Source: Volvox africanus
Taxonomy: Eukaryota; Chlorophyta; Chlorophyceae; Chlamydomonadales; Volvocaceae
DNA: 64,000 bases
NCBI GenBank assembly: GCA_030268105.1
Contig: BSDZ01000079.1
Coordinates: forward strand, 4,446,001-4,510,000
Reading direction: 5' to 3'
The first letter of the stretch is position 1. Each line of letters starts with the position of its first letter. The notes beneath the pieces were generated by a model. The model was given only the letters and a program-made list of their open reading frames with translations, ran no database searches and had not been told where the DNA came from. A program made the position numbers and the translations under genes. This document shows positions 62,693 through 64,000 of the stretch, one piece after another.

Positions 62693-64000
62693 GTTAGCAG
62701 CGCTGCGCTGTCCCGCCAGAGCTTCCGTCGCAGAGCTCAAATTACGAGGGCTGCTGCTTGCGCGCCGGCGAGAGGCTTGCGTGCTGGGTTTGTCGTTTGC
62801 ACCCGTAGAAATGATAATGCGTGGAATGCCATCCTCAGGAAGCCCGTCCCCTGTGTATTTGGGTTCGGGACGGATTCTCAGTGAACATCGGCTCACCGCT
62901 ACCCCAATCAACCAAGGCGAATGGAACCTCAAATAAAAAAGTCAGTATAAAACTCGATTAATTTGAATTGAATCTTGCACTTTGACCGAAAGCATATCCC
63001 ACCTCGATTCGGACTAGAGAGGGCGCAGCTGACGCAGGAACCACGACGCAAATTTGCTGAGTCGATTCCAGAGAAAAAGTTTCCAGCACGAAAGCGCCGT
63101 AGAAGCGCCGCCGGGCAAGTAAATGGAACGCCGTTCTGCCGAGGAACGCTGCAAGGTTGTCGAACCAATCGCCTGTGAGTCAGGAGATGAACCAATAATG
63201 GTAGGAAAATCTGTAGAATATCACTCTTATAGCCGCACGTCGGCAACGATTCGACGCACCAGCAGTGCGATGCCATCATCCGCTAAGCAATGGTCGCCAG
63301 CTCTTTACTCTTTATTACAAAATCGGTAAAAGAAACAATGGCGCAGGAGGCGTTCGGTCGGAAGTAGAAAGTTGCAAAACGAGGGCCAGATAATGACAAT
63401 CAAAAGAGAATCTTCAACAGCTGATTGCAAAATTCATGTATGTCTTAGCGGAAGGAATCATCTTAGCTGGCTGGAACTGGAAGGTTCAGCGGGTTTAAAA
63501 GTAAGGGAGGAACACATACTATGCCGTTCCAGTCAAGATTCTAACTTTAAGAAGGTAGGAATTAATGAGTGGAGGTACAAACTAATGTCAGAAACAATAG
63601 TTAACGCCGAATCGAACATTAGATCCCATGATGCAACTCCTTGCCATCCGCTCCGAGACCCGACAGCGGAGCATTGTGAGCTGCTTTCCAAGCAGGAACC
63701 GGATTGCGGTGCAGCTTATCAAATAAATTTATTGCATTACATAGGATATTGGAATCTAAAGACAAAATCATGAGCTTTTGGTAATAAACCAAATTGAACG
63801 AACATCAAATTTCAATCTTATTGTCACTTGTGAATCTTAATATTTATCCAGAAAAGCATTTGCCTTAACTTTTGTGTTACGATTGGTATATCCCTCGCCG
63901 GCGTAGCCCTATATTTTGTGTGCCTGTAGGTGGAAACCTCGCCGGCTTCATACTCGCATTTCCCAGTGGCCCCCGATGTCCCTATCAGCAGCTTAGCACG
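62693..64000. other. unresolved 5' region of SLC17 gene and low-GC spacer
   Basis: 62693-62932 continues the open frame of the SLC17 N-terminal exon and may be coding. A minus frame at 62929-63279 contains LRRFRAGNFFSGIDSANLRR and could be part of a leader exon, but no donor was convincing. A 133-codon plus frame (63372-63773) has no family signature and low-GC codons unlike neighbouring genes, so it is not called. Confidence 0.4.

Noticed and set aside
63372..63773. 133-codon plus-strand frame
   Set aside because: No domain, poor codon match to neighbouring genes, and no splice or start support.

Overview
This is a eukaryotic nuclear window. It has GC-rich, Ala/Ser/Gln-rich exons, many short phase-matched introns with GT...AG borders, TGTAA-type poly(A) signals, and abundant GT/CA, TATG and TAGA/TAGG microsatellites in introns and spacers. 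Protein content (aspartate aminotransferase, methylmalonate-semialdehyde dehydrogenase, plant group I-like bZIP, plant-type SLC17/PHT4 carrier, wax synthase-like acyltransferase) and the long homopolymeric tracts fit a chlamydomonadalean (volvocine-type) green alga. The organism is inferred from style and was not checked by a search. The gene models below were assembled by eye by joining exons whose reading phases agree; most initiation codons and UTRs remain uncertain.

Layout: 764-1303 (-) first exon of a secreted, N-glycosylated-looking protein; 3382-7563 (-) a CCCH zinc-finger protein of about 1,100 residues; 7993-11844 (+) aspartate aminotransferase, divergent from the CCCH gene; 14150-18705 (+) a coiled-coil protein built of duplicated exon modules; 22049-29346 (-) a ten-exon membrane wax synthase-like acyltransferase with repeat-filled introns; 29347-35971 a repeat- and hairpin-rich spacer with broken reading frames but no confident gene; 35972-41350 (-) twelve-exon mitochondrial methylmalonate-semialdehyde dehydrogenase; 41820 to about 49809 (+) a large bZIP transcription factor with Pro/Tyr, Ala, His and Gln tracts, sharing a 469-bp divergent promoter with the dehydrogenase; about 50450-58104 mostly non-coding; 58105-62692 (-) SLC17/PHT4-type anion transporter; 62693-64000 its unresolved 5' region and lower-GC spacer.

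The genes do not form a pathway or cluster. Two are amino-acid metabolic enzymes, two are membrane proteins, two are nucleic-acid-binding regulators. The most unusual signal is a family of related sequences inside introns of three unrelated genes (wax synthase-like, dehydrogenase, SLC17). All copies lie in the same orientation relative to transcription and several run directly into the 3' splice site, so they look like introner-type (intron-creating) elements. A second is the modular coiled-coil gene, whose last module appears frame-broken. A third is a 24-bp-arm hairpin at 32381-32432.
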